Assembly: GCF_000619945.1 (NCBI RefSeq)
Contig: NZ_JHVC01000008.1
Coordinates: 1 to 64,000 of the forward strand
Direction: 5' to 3'
DNA: 64,000 bases
Origin: Clostridium lundense DSM 17049
GTDB lineage: Bacteria > Bacillota > Clostridia > Clostridiales > Clostridiaceae
Every line of letters begins with the position of its first letter. Positions within the stretch are counted from its first letter, which is position 1. A program made the position numbers and the translations under genes. Shown piece after piece: positions 52,122-60,702 of the stretch. The notes beneath the pieces were generated by a model. It was not told the DNA's origin, did not search any database, and worked only from the letters and a program-made list of their open reading frames with translations.

Positions 52122-52895
52122 TCAAATAAATTTTTTAAATAACAATCTTTGCCTTCCACTCCCTGTTAAGCCAGACTTATCTACGAATTTATATTTTCCA
52201 AATCCTCTTATAGTAATTATGGATTTCTCTTTTACTATCTTATCTTTATCCTTTATAGGAAGATAATCCATCAATACCTTCCCTGAAGAAATTAACTCTA
52301 AAGCTTTACTTCTAGATAAATTTGTAATTCCACTTAAAACACAATCTATTCTATTAGAAGTAGATATTATATTTAAATCTTGAAAATTATACTGTGGAAT
52401 ATCCTCATTATATATATCTACTATCTTTACATCACATGGACAATTCCCTATGTTTTTTAAATTTGCAATTACATATTCTTTTAACTCATCTTGTAAAGGA
52501 AGATAACATATATCATCTTTTACTATTAAATCTCCAAATTTATCTCTTCTAATACCTAATGACATTATAGATCCTAAATATTCCCTATGTGTAAGTGATT
52601 TAAATGGTGATTTATTTATTATTTTTATTAATTCTAAAGGGTAATGCCATACTTCCTGAGGAGAAAATGCAATAATTCTTCTTTCTGCTTCTTCAAATAT
52701 ACCATTGCTAAATATATTTACTGGTATGCATTCTCTAAGTTCTTCTAACCTTCTCCATACATTAGGCGGATAAAATTCATCAGTAAATACGGTATTACCA
52801 ATTTTATTTGAAAGTAACATTTTATCGTATAAATTACATATCCTGTTTTTGTCATCAAATTCAACATTATTCACAAAATTTTTTTTATCTATCAT
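52122..52895 (-). CDS. YlmH-type S4 RNA-binding protein
   Basis: A 257-residue protein with an N-terminal YlmH domain (FLP-type segment VNNVEFDDKNRICNLYDKML, then VWRRLEELRECIPVNIFSNG) and a C-terminal S4 domain (NRIDCVLSGITNLSRSKALE). YlmH binds peptidyl-tRNA-loaded 50S subunits in an RqcH-independent rescue pathway in Bacillus, so this window holds two ribosome rescue factors. It lies between divIVA and yggT as in most Firmicutes. Confidence 0.9.
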   Translation of the reverse strand: MIDKKNFVNNVEFDDKNRICNLYDKMLLSNKIGNTVFTDEFYPPNVWRRLEELRECIPVNIFSNGIFEEAERRIIAFSPQEVWHYPLELIKIINKSPFKSLTHREYLGSIMSLGIRRDKFGDLIVKDDICYLPLQDELKEYVIANLKNIGNCPCDVKIVDIYNEDIPQYNFQDLNIISTSNRIDCVLSGITNLSRSKALELISSGKVLMDYLPIKDKDKIVKEKSIITIRGFGKYKFVDKSGLTGSGRQRLLFKKFI

Positions 52896-52899
52896 AATA

Positions 52900-53181
52900 T
52901 TATATCATAAATGATCCAGCTATTATAGAATAAACAATTCTTTTTAATACATATAGTATTAAAAGTGCAAAAACAGGTGAAAAATCAATCATAAGCCCTG
53001 GTATTATTCTTTCTTGTATCTTTCTTCCTGGAGCTAGTAGAGGTTCTGTAATAGCATGAACTAATTGAGTAACACTATTTTCCCTTCCCATAGGCACATA
53101 GGATAAGAGTACATCAATTAATATAGCCCATTCTGCAATACTAAAACAAATATTAATAATTCTAATTAAAGTATAGTTCAT
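52900..53181 (-). CDS. YggT family membrane protein
   Basis: ATG 53181 follows GGAGG by five bases, giving 93 residues. Two membrane segments (about 5-25 and 62-85) flank the conserved loop LLSYVPMGRENSVTQLVHAI and EPLLAPGRKIQERI. YggT (YlmG) proteins sit in the division gene cluster and are linked to nucleoid or septum placement; their activity is not known. It lies between sepF and ylmH. Confidence 0.9.
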   Translation of the reverse strand: MNYTLIRIINICFSIAEWAILIDVLLSYVPMGRENSVTQLVHAITEPLLAPGRKIQERIIPGLMIDFSPVFALLILYVLKRIVYSIIAGSFMI

Positions 53182-53196
53182 ATCTACCTCCAAATT

Positions 53197-53649
53197 TTAT
53201 CTATTCCAGTTAAATATTCCTTTAGTTGACAATTCATTTTTTAATTCACTATCTACTTCTACATTGGAAGGTGATACTATATAAATTCCCTTTTCCACCT
53301 CTTCAAGACTTCCACCTAATGCATAAGTAGCTCCACTTATAAAATCTAATAATCTTTGAGCAATCTTAGGCTCTAAAGATATAGAGTTAACTACTATTAT
53401 TTTTCTACTCTTTAAATTATCACAAATATCTACTACTTCATCATAAGTTATTGGCTTTACTATTACTACTTTCGCAGTAGATGCTGTGTGTATACTTACA
53501 ACTTTTCCTGGTTTTTTAGAAGATTGAATTATCGGTTCATATTCTTCTGTGTTTTCAGTTTCTTCTTCACATTCTTTTTCCTCTAATTCATCTATGTCAT
53601 CTTCTAGTCCTAAAATTCCCATAACTTTATTTAATACTTTACCTGCCAT
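53197..53649 (-). CDS. sepF: Cell division protein SepF
   Basis: SepF is a membrane anchor that bundles FtsZ filaments. The 150-residue product begins with an amphipathic membrane-targeting helix (MAGKVLNKVMGILGL), an acidic linker (20-50) and the globular SepF core (KVVIVKPITYDEVVDICDNL, IVVNSISLEPKIAQRLLDFI, GGSLEEVEKGIYIVSP). It lies between yggS and yggT. Confidence 0.94.
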   Translation of the reverse strand: MAGKVLNKVMGILGLEDDIDELEEKECEEETENTEEYEPIIQSSKKPGKVVSIHTASTAKVVIVKPITYDEVVDICDNLKSRKIIVVNSISLEPKIAQRLLDFISGATYALGGSLEEVEKGIYIVSPSNVEVDSELKNELSTKGIFNWNR

Positions 53650-53660
53650 TTTTACTCCTC

Positions 53661-54332
53661 CTATGCATTTACATTATAATCTCTTTTTCCAAAAATTCCT
53701 TGACCAATTCTTATAACGTTTGCGCCTTCTTCTACTGCGATTTTATAATCACCAGTCATGCCCATGGAAAGATATTTCATTTCCAAATTTTTAAATTTTC
53801 TTTCTTTCAGATTATCGAATATTTTCTTTGTTTCTTTAAAATGTTTTCTACAACTTTCGTCATCACCTTTAGGAATTATTGTCATAAGACCTTTAACTTT
53901 TACATTACTACAACTTTCACAAGCTTCTATCAACTCTTCCAAGTTCTCTACATAAACCCCAGATTTACTTTCCTCTTTTCCTATGTTTATTTGAATTAGC
54001 ACCTGTGCTATTTCATTTTTATTCTTATATTGTTTTTCTATTTCCTCTAAAAGACCTATATTGTCTAGAGAATGGATTAAATAAACCCTACCTACAATAT
54101 ATTTTACTTTATTTCTTTGTAGATGCCCTATCAAGTGCCATTTAATATCATCATAACAGATATTATCCATTTTATATACCAATTCTTGTACCTTATTTTC
54201 TCCAAAATCTCTTATCCCTAAATTATAGGCCTCTTTTATATCCTCTAAAGGTTTAGTTTTAGAAACTGCTACTAAAGTTATGTCTTCCCCAATGTTACTT
54301 TTTATGGACATTATATTTTCTAACATTGACAA
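53661..54332 (-). CDS. YggS family pyridoxal phosphate homeostasis protein
   Basis: A 223-residue PLP-binding alanine racemase-like barrel that carries PLP but has no racemase domain; it maintains PLP and amino acid balance. Landmarks: TLVAVSKTKPLEDIKEAYNL (19-38, PLP Lys), FGENKVQEL, WHLIGHLQRNKVKYI near 84, QINIGKEESKSG, and LSMGMTGDYKIAVEEGANVI with IRIGQGIFG at the end. The TTG at 54332 has the best spacing from AGGAG (nine bases); ATG 54326 is the alternative. Confidence 0.93.
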   Translation of the reverse strand: MSMLENIMSIKSNIGEDITLVAVSKTKPLEDIKEAYNLGIRDFGENKVQELVYKMDNICYDDIKWHLIGHLQRNKVKYIVGRVYLIHSLDNIGLLEEIEKQYKNKNEIAQVLIQINIGKEESKSGVYVENLEELIEACESCSNVKVKGLMTIIPKGDDESCRKHFKETKKIFDNLKERKFKNLEMKYLSMGMTGDYKIAVEEGANVIRIGQGIFGKRDYNVNA

Positions 54333-54408
54333 TTCTATCGTCTCCTTTAGATTTAATTTGTCTTAATTTTAGTATTCTTCATAAAATTTAAAAATCCTTC
54401 ACCATATA

Positions 54409-55140
54409 CTATTTATTTATGGATTTTATGAATTTATTTTTTATTTCCCCATTATAAGCAGGAACCTTAATTGCATCAGTTTCTTCTATATCTACTTGAA
54501 TTCCTCTTAATATAAGAGACCTTAAATGGTTTTCATCTGCTAACATATAGCTTTTCAACACATCCTTATTTCCGATAGCATTTATATAAAATGGTGCACA
54601 TACTTGAATACCATTTATTCTTAAAAAAGCTCCATTACAATATATTCCTGTAGAAGACACTATCCTTAATCCGTTTATGGAGATTGCTTCTGCACCAGCA
54701 TTCATAAGATCATTTACTACTTGAATCATATCCTCATTATGTATTAATTTTAATTTATACTCATCAGGATCTTCTACAAATTCAGTACTAGCATCTTCCA
54801 TGGATATCTTTATTCCAGGCCCCTCAAGTTCTGTAAATCCAATAATCTTTTTATTAGCTGAAATTTCTTCATTAATCTGCCCTATTATCTTGTTTTTATC
54901 TTTTGCATTGTTTTCATATTTTTGAAGTTTATTTGAATACATTATATATTGGTCATTTAAATTACTTAAATTATTAAGTAATTCATTTCTATAAGCATAG
55001 GCATCTTGATATTGCTTACTGCTTAAGAATGTTGTTTTATTTTCCCTAGTAAAACTTATATTCATAGCAATTAATATACCAATTATAATAGAAGCTACAA
55101 ATACAAACACATTAGCTTCATTATTTCTCATAAAATTCAC
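54409..55140 (-). CDS. DUF881 family membrane-anchored protein
   Basis: A 243-residue protein with an N-terminal membrane helix (10-27), a coiled coil (about 45-90) and the DUF881 domain (GPGIKISMEDASTEF, NDLMNAGAEAISINGLRIVS, NGIQVCAPFYINAIGNKDVL). It is paralogous to the gene at 55513, with the small basic protein between them. DUF881 proteins accompany division genes in Firmicutes; a role in septal wall work is inferred from location only. Confidence 0.88.
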   Translation of the reverse strand: MNFMRNNEANVFVFVASIIIGILIAMNISFTRENKTTFLSSKQYQDAYAYRNELLNNLSNLNDQYIMYSNKLQKYENNAKDKNKIIGQINEEISANKKIIGFTELEGPGIKISMEDASTEFVEDPDEYKLKLIHNEDMIQVVNDLMNAGAEAISINGLRIVSSTGIYCNGAFLRINGIQVCAPFYINAIGNKDVLKSYMLADENHLRSLILRGIQVDIEETDAIKVPAYNGEIKNKFIKSINK

Positions 55141-55141
55141 C

Positions 55142-55483
55142 TCATTGACGTGACTTAGCCTTTTCTATTAAAAGTCTTCTAACTATAGCAAAGTTGTCAA
55201 ATATTCTTCCTCCAAATACAATTACCGCAGCAATGTATATTGGCACCCCTAATTTATCCCCTAGATAGGCTAATCCTGCTGCTAAAACTGAGTTCCCAAA
55301 AAAACCAGATATAAATATATCCGCCTGAAAGTTTTTAGAAAGCCTTGCCCTCATTGCTCCAAAAACAGAATCTAAACAAGCAAGAATTGCCACGGACATA
55401 TAGGGTGAAAATTTTTCAGGAATATTTACCTTCCATATAGCCCCCACTATTATCCCTATTATTAAACCTAAAAACGCTATCAT
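55142..55483 (-). CDS. sbp: Small basic protein (DUF1290)
   Basis: A 113-residue protein with three or four membrane segments (about 3-18, 27-44, 55-75, 80-95) and the family block SVAILACLDSVFGAMRARLS and GGRIFDNFAIVRRLLIEKA. It sits between two DUF881 genes as in Bacillus (sbp beside ftsA). Function is unknown. Confidence 0.9.
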   Translation of the reverse strand: MIAFLGLIIGIIVGAIWKVNIPEKFSPYMSVAILACLDSVFGAMRARLSKNFQADIFISGFFGNSVLAAGLAYLGDKLGVPIYIAAVIVFGGRIFDNFAIVRRLLIEKAKSRQ

Positions 55484-55512
55484 TACTTAACTCACCCCTA
55501 TATAAAATTAAA

Positions 55513-56229
55513 TTATTCATTTTTTACTGGTTCTGCATATTCAAACTTATAAGGTTTATTATATTTCTCAATCTTTAAGTCATCAACTGGTTCGTATTTA
55601 ACTTCACAAATACCCTTAAACTCAGATAAAGTTTCTGGAAAATCAAATAATTCCATTAAGTTTTTCTTATATCCTATAACCTTTATAACTATTCTTTTTG
55701 ATGGTGAAACTCTATCCTCTCCATTTATTGATATGCTATTTCCTGAAATTCTTATTCCCGTTCTTCCCGTAATTCTTATATCATTTATAGAAATAGCTTC
55801 AGCTCCAGAATATTTTAACTCATTTATTAAATAAACAAGATGTCTATCTGTTATTCTAGCTTCAGCTCCTGCACCAAAAATTCCACTATTAGGAGTTAAA
55901 TAAATAATAACTCCTTCACCATGCACATCAGTGGTTCCTGTTAGTATTCTAGTATCCTCTAATTCCTTCAGCAAATTTTTAGTAGCATCATCTCTTCCTG
56001 CTGCTGCTTCTTCATAACTTTTTACTTTTCCTTCAAGCTCATCTACTTTTTTATTTAATTTTTCTTTTTCATTTTTATACTGTTCAATTTCTGCAGTAAT
56101 ATCTGCAGCATTATATGGATTAATATTTATTTTTTCTTGTCTAAGAAGAACTTTAAATTGGTGAGCCAACATAAAGCCCAAAATAGCACAAACTAAAGCC
56201 ACACTAACTTGAGAACCCCACTTACGCAT
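55513..56229 (-). CDS. DUF881 family membrane-anchored protein
   Basis: A 238-residue paralogue of the product at 54409: membrane helix at 8-24, coiled coil (about 45-80) and DUF881 domain with TGTTDVHGEGVIIYLTPNSG, YLINELKYSGAEAISINDIR and RVSPSKRIVIKVIGYKKNLM. The pair resembles the ylxW/ylxX genes of Bacillus. It follows ftsQ by 15 bp. Confidence 0.88.
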   Translation of the reverse strand: MRKWGSQVSVALVCAILGFMLAHQFKVLLRQEKININPYNAADITAEIEQYKNEKEKLNKKVDELEGKVKSYEEAAAGRDDATKNLLKELEDTRILTGTTDVHGEGVIIYLTPNSGIFGAGAEARITDRHLVYLINELKYSGAEAISINDIRITGRTGIRISGNSISINGEDRVSPSKRIVIKVIGYKKNLMELFDFPETLSEFKGICEVKYEPVDDLKIEKYNKPYKFEYAEPVKNE

Positions 56230-56244
56230 AATAGTTTTATCCTC

Positions 56245-57030
56245 CTACTTTTCTAAAAATACTACAGGATTTCCATCAAAACTAACATCAATATACCCTT
56301 TTTTAGCTAGTTTCACTTCCTCTTTCTGCAATAAAATATTGAAAGCCTTATTTAATTTCTTATCCAAATCCCCATCATTCCCTAACTTAATCAAAAAATT
56401 CCCATAATAAAGCTTTATATCATTTACATCCTGTATATCCACAAGCGCAATTTTATAATTATCCTTTTTATTTCCTATCAAAGAACTCATATTACATACT
56501 AACTGTAACCTTCTATCGTCTTTACTTAGGATTGGTTTACCTACTTCAGTTTTTTCAAAATCAAATCCTTGGAGTTTAACTAAATTCATATTTTTAATAT
56601 CTTTTCTATTTTCTAAAACAACACCATTTTTATCTATAACAACAAACCTACCATTTTTTTCTCCGTAAAAAGTGGCTTCCCTTTCTTTAACATTAATAAT
56701 TATAGTATCAGGCAATTTTTTCTTCACTTCTAAATCTAATATATACGGATTAGTCAATATACCTTTTTTTATCCTGTCCATATTAATATAAAATATATTG
56801 TCTCCTTTAAAAATTCCGGAAAGTTTTGCTATTTCCTCCTTGGGTATATTTTTATTATTTATAATCTCAATCTTCTTTATATTAAAATATGGATGCTTCA
56901 AACAAAGGGCTGTTAAGGTAGATACAAGTAATGTTAAAAGAAGAATACATTTTTTTATAAACTTTTTTCTTCTCCTTTTTATTATAAGTTCATTTTTTTC
57001 TTTTCTAACTAAATTATTAGTATCTATCAT
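56245..57030 (-). CDS. ftsQ: Cell division protein FtsQ/DivIB
   Basis: A bitopic protein of the divisome that stabilises FtsL-FtsB. ATG 57030 follows GGTGGAG by five bases, giving 261 residues: a basic cytoplasmic head (RKEKNELIIKRRRKKFIKK), a membrane helix (29-46), a POTRA domain (YFNIKKIEIINNKNIPKEEI, GDNIFYINMDRIKKGI) and a beta domain with VKLQGFDFEKTEVG. It is located between ftsW and the DUF881 genes. Confidence 0.92.
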   Translation of the reverse strand: MIDTNNLVRKEKNELIIKRRRKKFIKKCILLLTLLVSTLTALCLKHPYFNIKKIEIINNKNIPKEEIAKLSGIFKGDNIFYINMDRIKKGILTNPYILDLEVKKKLPDTIIINVKEREATFYGEKNGRFVVIDKNGVVLENRKDIKNMNLVKLQGFDFEKTEVGKPILSKDDRRLQLVCNMSSLIGNKKDNYKIALVDIQDVNDIKLYYGNFLIKLGNDGDLDKKLNKAFNILLQKEEVKLAKKGYIDVSFDGNPVVFLEK

Positions 57031-57132
57031 ATTATCTCCACCTTTTAAATTATAGGCTATATATATAATAACACGATATAAAATTAATTTCATTAAATTT
57101 ATTATTAAATTTCAATACTTTTTTACATAATT

Positions 57133-57158
57133 ATAGCATTGCTTTTATGCAATGCTAT
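57133..57158 (-). terminator. Hairpin after the ftsW gene
   Basis: Ten-base arms ATAGCATTGC and GCAATGCTAT with a six-base loop lie 5 bases after the ftsW/spoVE stop. The T run is weak, so attenuation rather than full termination before ftsQ is possible. Confidence 0.5.
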
Positions 57159-57162
57159 TTGT

Positions 57163-58269
57163 TTAAATATTACTTTTTTGTCTTGAAATATTTAATAATA
57201 TTCCCATAGCTGCCATATTAACAAAAAGAGAAGATCCCCCATAACTTATAAAAGGAAGAGGCACTCCTGTAACAGGAATTGAACCTGTAACTACAGCAAT
57301 ATTTATTAACGCTTGAACTGCTATAATTGAAGTTATACCTGTAGCAAGCAAAGTACCATATGTATCCTTTGCTTTAACAGCTGTAACAATTCCCCTCCAA
57401 ATAAATAAAAGAAATAGTAGTATTATGAAAACACATCCAATAAGCCCTAACTCTTCCCCTATTACTGCAAATATAAAATCATTATGAGGTTCTGGTATGT
57501 AGTAGCACTTTTGTCTCGATTGTCCTAATCCAACTCCCCATATTCCACCGGAACCTAATGCTAAAAAAGATTGAATTAACTGATAACCAGTTTTTTGTGG
57601 ATCTACCCAAGGATTTCTATAGGAAAAAAATCTAGCTCTTCTAAAAGGTACTAACAGTATGGCTGCTGCTCCTGCTAATATTACCGGAAGCACTACTGCC
57701 ACAAGATGACTAAACTTAGCTCCAGCCACAAAGAGTATAAAAAAGGTTACCGTCATAATAACTGTAGCTATACTTAAATTTTTCTCGGCATAAACCAGTC
57801 CTGCATAAAAAACAGCTACTAAAAGATATGGGATTACGCCATAAGAAAAGGTCTTTATTTTTTCTCCTTTTGCATCAATACTTTTAGCCAAATATAGTAC
57901 TACAAAATATTTTGCAATTTCTGAAGGCTGAAGTGAAGCTGGTCCCAAGGGTATCCATCTTCTAGCTCCATTTATTTCGGGACATAGTAATACAACAAAC
58001 AATAATATTGTTGTAATTATCATAATTAATCTAGTATATCTTTTATAAATATGATAATCCATATTTATGGTAACAAACATAGCAGACATGCCTAGTATAG
58101 CCCATAATCCTTGTCTCTTCAAAAAGTACATACTATCCCCTTTATACTTATAAAAAGCAAAATAGGAACTGGCACTATAAACCATAACTACTCCTATAGC
58201 TACTAAAAGCATTATTACACAAAATAGCAAAAAGTCTATACTTCCCATTTTATTTTGGAGTTTTCTCAT
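57163..58269 (-). CDS. SEDS glycosyltransferase FtsW/SpoVE
   Basis: A lipid II polymerase that works with a class B penicillin-binding protein. The 368-residue protein has ten membrane segments and the SEDS signatures YSASSYFAFYKYKGDSMYFL near 30, PLGPASLQPSEIAKY near 107, NPWVDPQKTGYQLIQS near 213, GVGLGQSRQKCYYIPEPHND near 241 and PVTGVPLPFISYGGSSL near 333. The location after mraY fits both FtsW and SpoVE; neighbouring spoVD-like gene favours SpoVE or a shared role. Confidence 0.93.
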   Translation of the reverse strand: MRKLQNKMGSIDFLLFCVIMLLVAIGVVMVYSASSYFAFYKYKGDSMYFLKRQGLWAILGMSAMFVTINMDYHIYKRYTRLIMIITTILLFVVLLCPEINGARRWIPLGPASLQPSEIAKYFVVLYLAKSIDAKGEKIKTFSYGVIPYLLVAVFYAGLVYAEKNLSIATVIMTVTFFILFVAGAKFSHLVAVVLPVILAGAAAILLVPFRRARFFSYRNPWVDPQKTGYQLIQSFLALGSGGIWGVGLGQSRQKCYYIPEPHNDFIFAVIGEELGLIGCVFIILLFLLFIWRGIVTAVKAKDTYGTLLATGITSIIAVQALINIAVVTGSIPVTGVPLPFISYGGSSLFVNMAAMGILLNISRQKSNI

Positions 58270-58287
58270 AATTACCTCCTAAAACAA

Positions 58288-59247
58288 TTATTTAAAAGAT
58301 AAGAACGCAATCATACACAATATTACTGTTACTATTGAGAATATAGATACAACTTTAGTCTCATGCCATCCACATAATTCAAAATGATGATGTAGTGGAC
58401 TCATCTTAAAAATTCTTTTCCCAGTTAATTTAAAGGATGCTACCTGCAATATTACTGAAAGTGTTTCCATTACATATATCCCGCCTACAATTATAACCAA
58501 AAGTGGTAATTTTAATATCATAGCTACAGCAGCTACAGCTCCCCCTAATGCTAATGAACCTGTATCCCCCATAAACACTTGAGCTGGGAACGCATTATAT
58601 CTTAAAAATCCTAAAAGAGCCCCTGCTAATACTGCACAAAATATTGATAAAGTATAATGTCCCATATTAAAACTTACTATTACAAAGAAAACCATAACCA
58701 ATATTGTAATTGAAGTTGCAAGCCCATCTAATCCATCAGTTAAATTTACTGCATTAGTAGTAGCTGCAAAGTATACTATTATAAAAGGTATATATAGCAT
58801 TCCAAAATTAACAGATTTACCACTAAAAGGTATTATAATTGTTGTTCCTATATCTGGATTATTTGCTGCATAATAAGCAAAAGCAAAGGATACAACAATT
58901 AATAAAATCATTTTTTGATATGCTCTTAATCCCAAATTCTTCTTATGTACTATCTTTAGGAAATCATCAATAAAACCTATGAAACCAAATGCAATAAATG
59001 CATAAAGAGCAAACATGGCTTCATCACTAGGTTTTTTTACTAAAATCAACATAGCTATTAGTGAAGCTAATATAAATATTATTCCTCCCATAGTTGGAGT
59101 TCCTGCTTTTTTTTGATGACTTTTAGGTCCTTCTTCCCTTATATTTTGACCAAATTTTAACTTATGAAGTATTGGAATTAATATTGGCCCTCCAATTATT
59201 GATAGAAAAAACGCTACAAGTACTGAGTATATTATTTTACTGTCCAT
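58288..59247 (-). CDS. mraY: Phospho-N-acetylmuramoyl-pentapeptide transferase
   Basis: Makes lipid I by moving phospho-MurNAc-pentapeptide to undecaprenyl phosphate. The 319-residue, ten-helix protein carries the family motifs GTPTMGGIIF (near 48), GFIDDFLKIVHKKNLGL with the catalytic Asp pair (near 88), NLTDGLDGLATS (near 166), MGDTGSLALGG (near 225) and the His-rich SPLHHHFELCGW (near 285). Confidence 0.96.
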   Translation of the reverse strand: MDSKIIYSVLVAFFLSIIGGPILIPILHKLKFGQNIREEGPKSHQKKAGTPTMGGIIFILASLIAMLILVKKPSDEAMFALYAFIAFGFIGFIDDFLKIVHKKNLGLRAYQKMILLIVVSFAFAYYAANNPDIGTTIIIPFSGKSVNFGMLYIPFIIVYFAATTNAVNLTDGLDGLATSITILVMVFFVIVSFNMGHYTLSIFCAVLAGALLGFLRYNAFPAQVFMGDTGSLALGGAVAAVAMILKLPLLVIIVGGIYVMETLSVILQVASFKLTGKRIFKMSPLHHHFELCGWHETKVVSIFSIVTVILCMIAFLSFK

Positions 59248-59283
59248 ATATTATGCTCATAAAACTAGAGCAAATTCACCTCC

Positions 59284-60687
59284 TTAATCATTTTTAGTCT
59301 TTAGTTTTTCAATCATTCTTTCAAATTTCATAGCTCTTGATGCTTTAAATAATACAACATCTTCTTTTCCCAAATAAGATATTAAAAATTCTACTACCTC
59401 ATCATAATCTTCTAATTTCAAAAAACTTTCTTTATCTTCTTCAATTATGTTCCCATTTTTTCCATCTTGGAAACCTTCCCCATAGGCCTTATCAAACTCC
59501 CCTAAAGCTATAAGTAAATCTATGCCTTTTTCCTTTGCATATTCTCCAACTTCCATGTGAGCTCTAAAAGATTCTTCTCCTAATTCTCTCATGGTTCCTA
59601 AAACTGCTATTTTTCTCTTGCCCTTAATATTAGTTAATACATCAATAGCTGCCTTCATCGAATCAGGGCTAGCATTATAGCAATCATTTACTATAGTGAA
59701 TTTGTTTCCTCTAATTATATCTAATCTCATAGCAGTAGTTTGAAGATTCTTCAATCCTTCTTTTATTTCTTCAAGGCTCATTTTTAAAACTTTTCCACAA
59801 GCTATGGCCAAAAGAGCATTCCAAACATTATGCTTACCTGGTAAATCAATATGTATTGATTCTTCTTCTTGTGCCTGTTTAACTTTAAAATCTATACTTT
59901 TTTCATTCAACACTATATCATGTGCATAAAAATCCCACTCATTTTCAAAACCTGTTTTTATTAATGTATAGTTTTTATTATCTATAGCCCCTAGTAAATC
60001 GTTATCTCCATTAACTATTAGTACATTTTCTTCATTGAAATAATCTGTAACCTCAAGTTTTGCCCTTAAAATATTTTCTCTAGTTTTCAAATTTTCTATA
60101 TGAGATATTCCTACATTTGTTATTAATGCTATATCTGGTCTAGCCGCCTCTACCATCCTATGTATTTCACCTAAATTACTCATACCCATTTCTAAAACTG
60201 CCACTTCAAAACTATTGTCTAATTTAAATATCATAAGAGGAAGTCCTATTTCATTATTAAAATTGCCCTCTGTTTTGAACACCTTATATTTTGCACTTAA
60301 AACTGCTGCTGTTAAATCTTTAGTAGAAGTCTTTCCTGTAGAACCAGTAATAGCTACTACCTTTATATTAAGCTTACTTCTATAATACTTGGCTAAATCT
60401 AAAAGAGCTTTTCTTGTATTCTTAACCTTAATTATTGAAGTATACTCTTTAATATCCTCATTCTTAAAAAACACTTCATCTACTACACAAATGTAGGCTC
60501 CTTTTTCACTAGCTTGTTTTACATAACTATTTCCATTGAAATTTTCGCCCTTTAAAGCAATAAAAATACTTTTATCATGAATTTTACGTGTATCTGTGGA
60601 GATATCATTGTAATCAAATCTATTTCCTTTTACTAACACTTCTCCATCTACAGCTTTAACTACTTCTTCAAAACTTAAATATTCCAA
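59284..60687 (-). CDS. murF: UDP-MurNAc-tripeptide:D-Ala-D-Ala ligase
   Basis: Adds D-Ala-D-Ala to UDP-MurNAc-tripeptide. The 467-residue Mur ligase has the P-loop ITGSTGKTSTKDL near 113, EMGMSNLGEIHRM near 166, NVGISHIENLKTRENI near 192, NDCYNASPDSMKAAID near 333 and the C-terminal domain with GTMRELGEES. It lies between murE and mraY. Confidence 0.95.
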   Translation of the reverse strand: MEYLSFEEVVKAVDGEVLVKGNRFDYNDISTDTRKIHDKSIFIALKGENFNGNSYVKQASEKGAYICVVDEVFFKNEDIKEYTSIIKVKNTRKALLDLAKYYRSKLNIKVVAITGSTGKTSTKDLTAAVLSAKYKVFKTEGNFNNEIGLPLMIFKLDNSFEVAVLEMGMSNLGEIHRMVEAARPDIALITNVGISHIENLKTRENILRAKLEVTDYFNEENVLIVNGDNDLLGAIDNKNYTLIKTGFENEWDFYAHDIVLNEKSIDFKVKQAQEEESIHIDLPGKHNVWNALLAIACGKVLKMSLEEIKEGLKNLQTTAMRLDIIRGNKFTIVNDCYNASPDSMKAAIDVLTNIKGKRKIAVLGTMRELGEESFRAHMEVGEYAKEKGIDLLIALGEFDKAYGEGFQDGKNGNIIEEDKESFLKLEDYDEVVEFLISYLGKEDVVLFKASRAMKFERMIEKLKTKND

Positions 60688-60702
60688 TCAGAAAACCCCT
60701 TC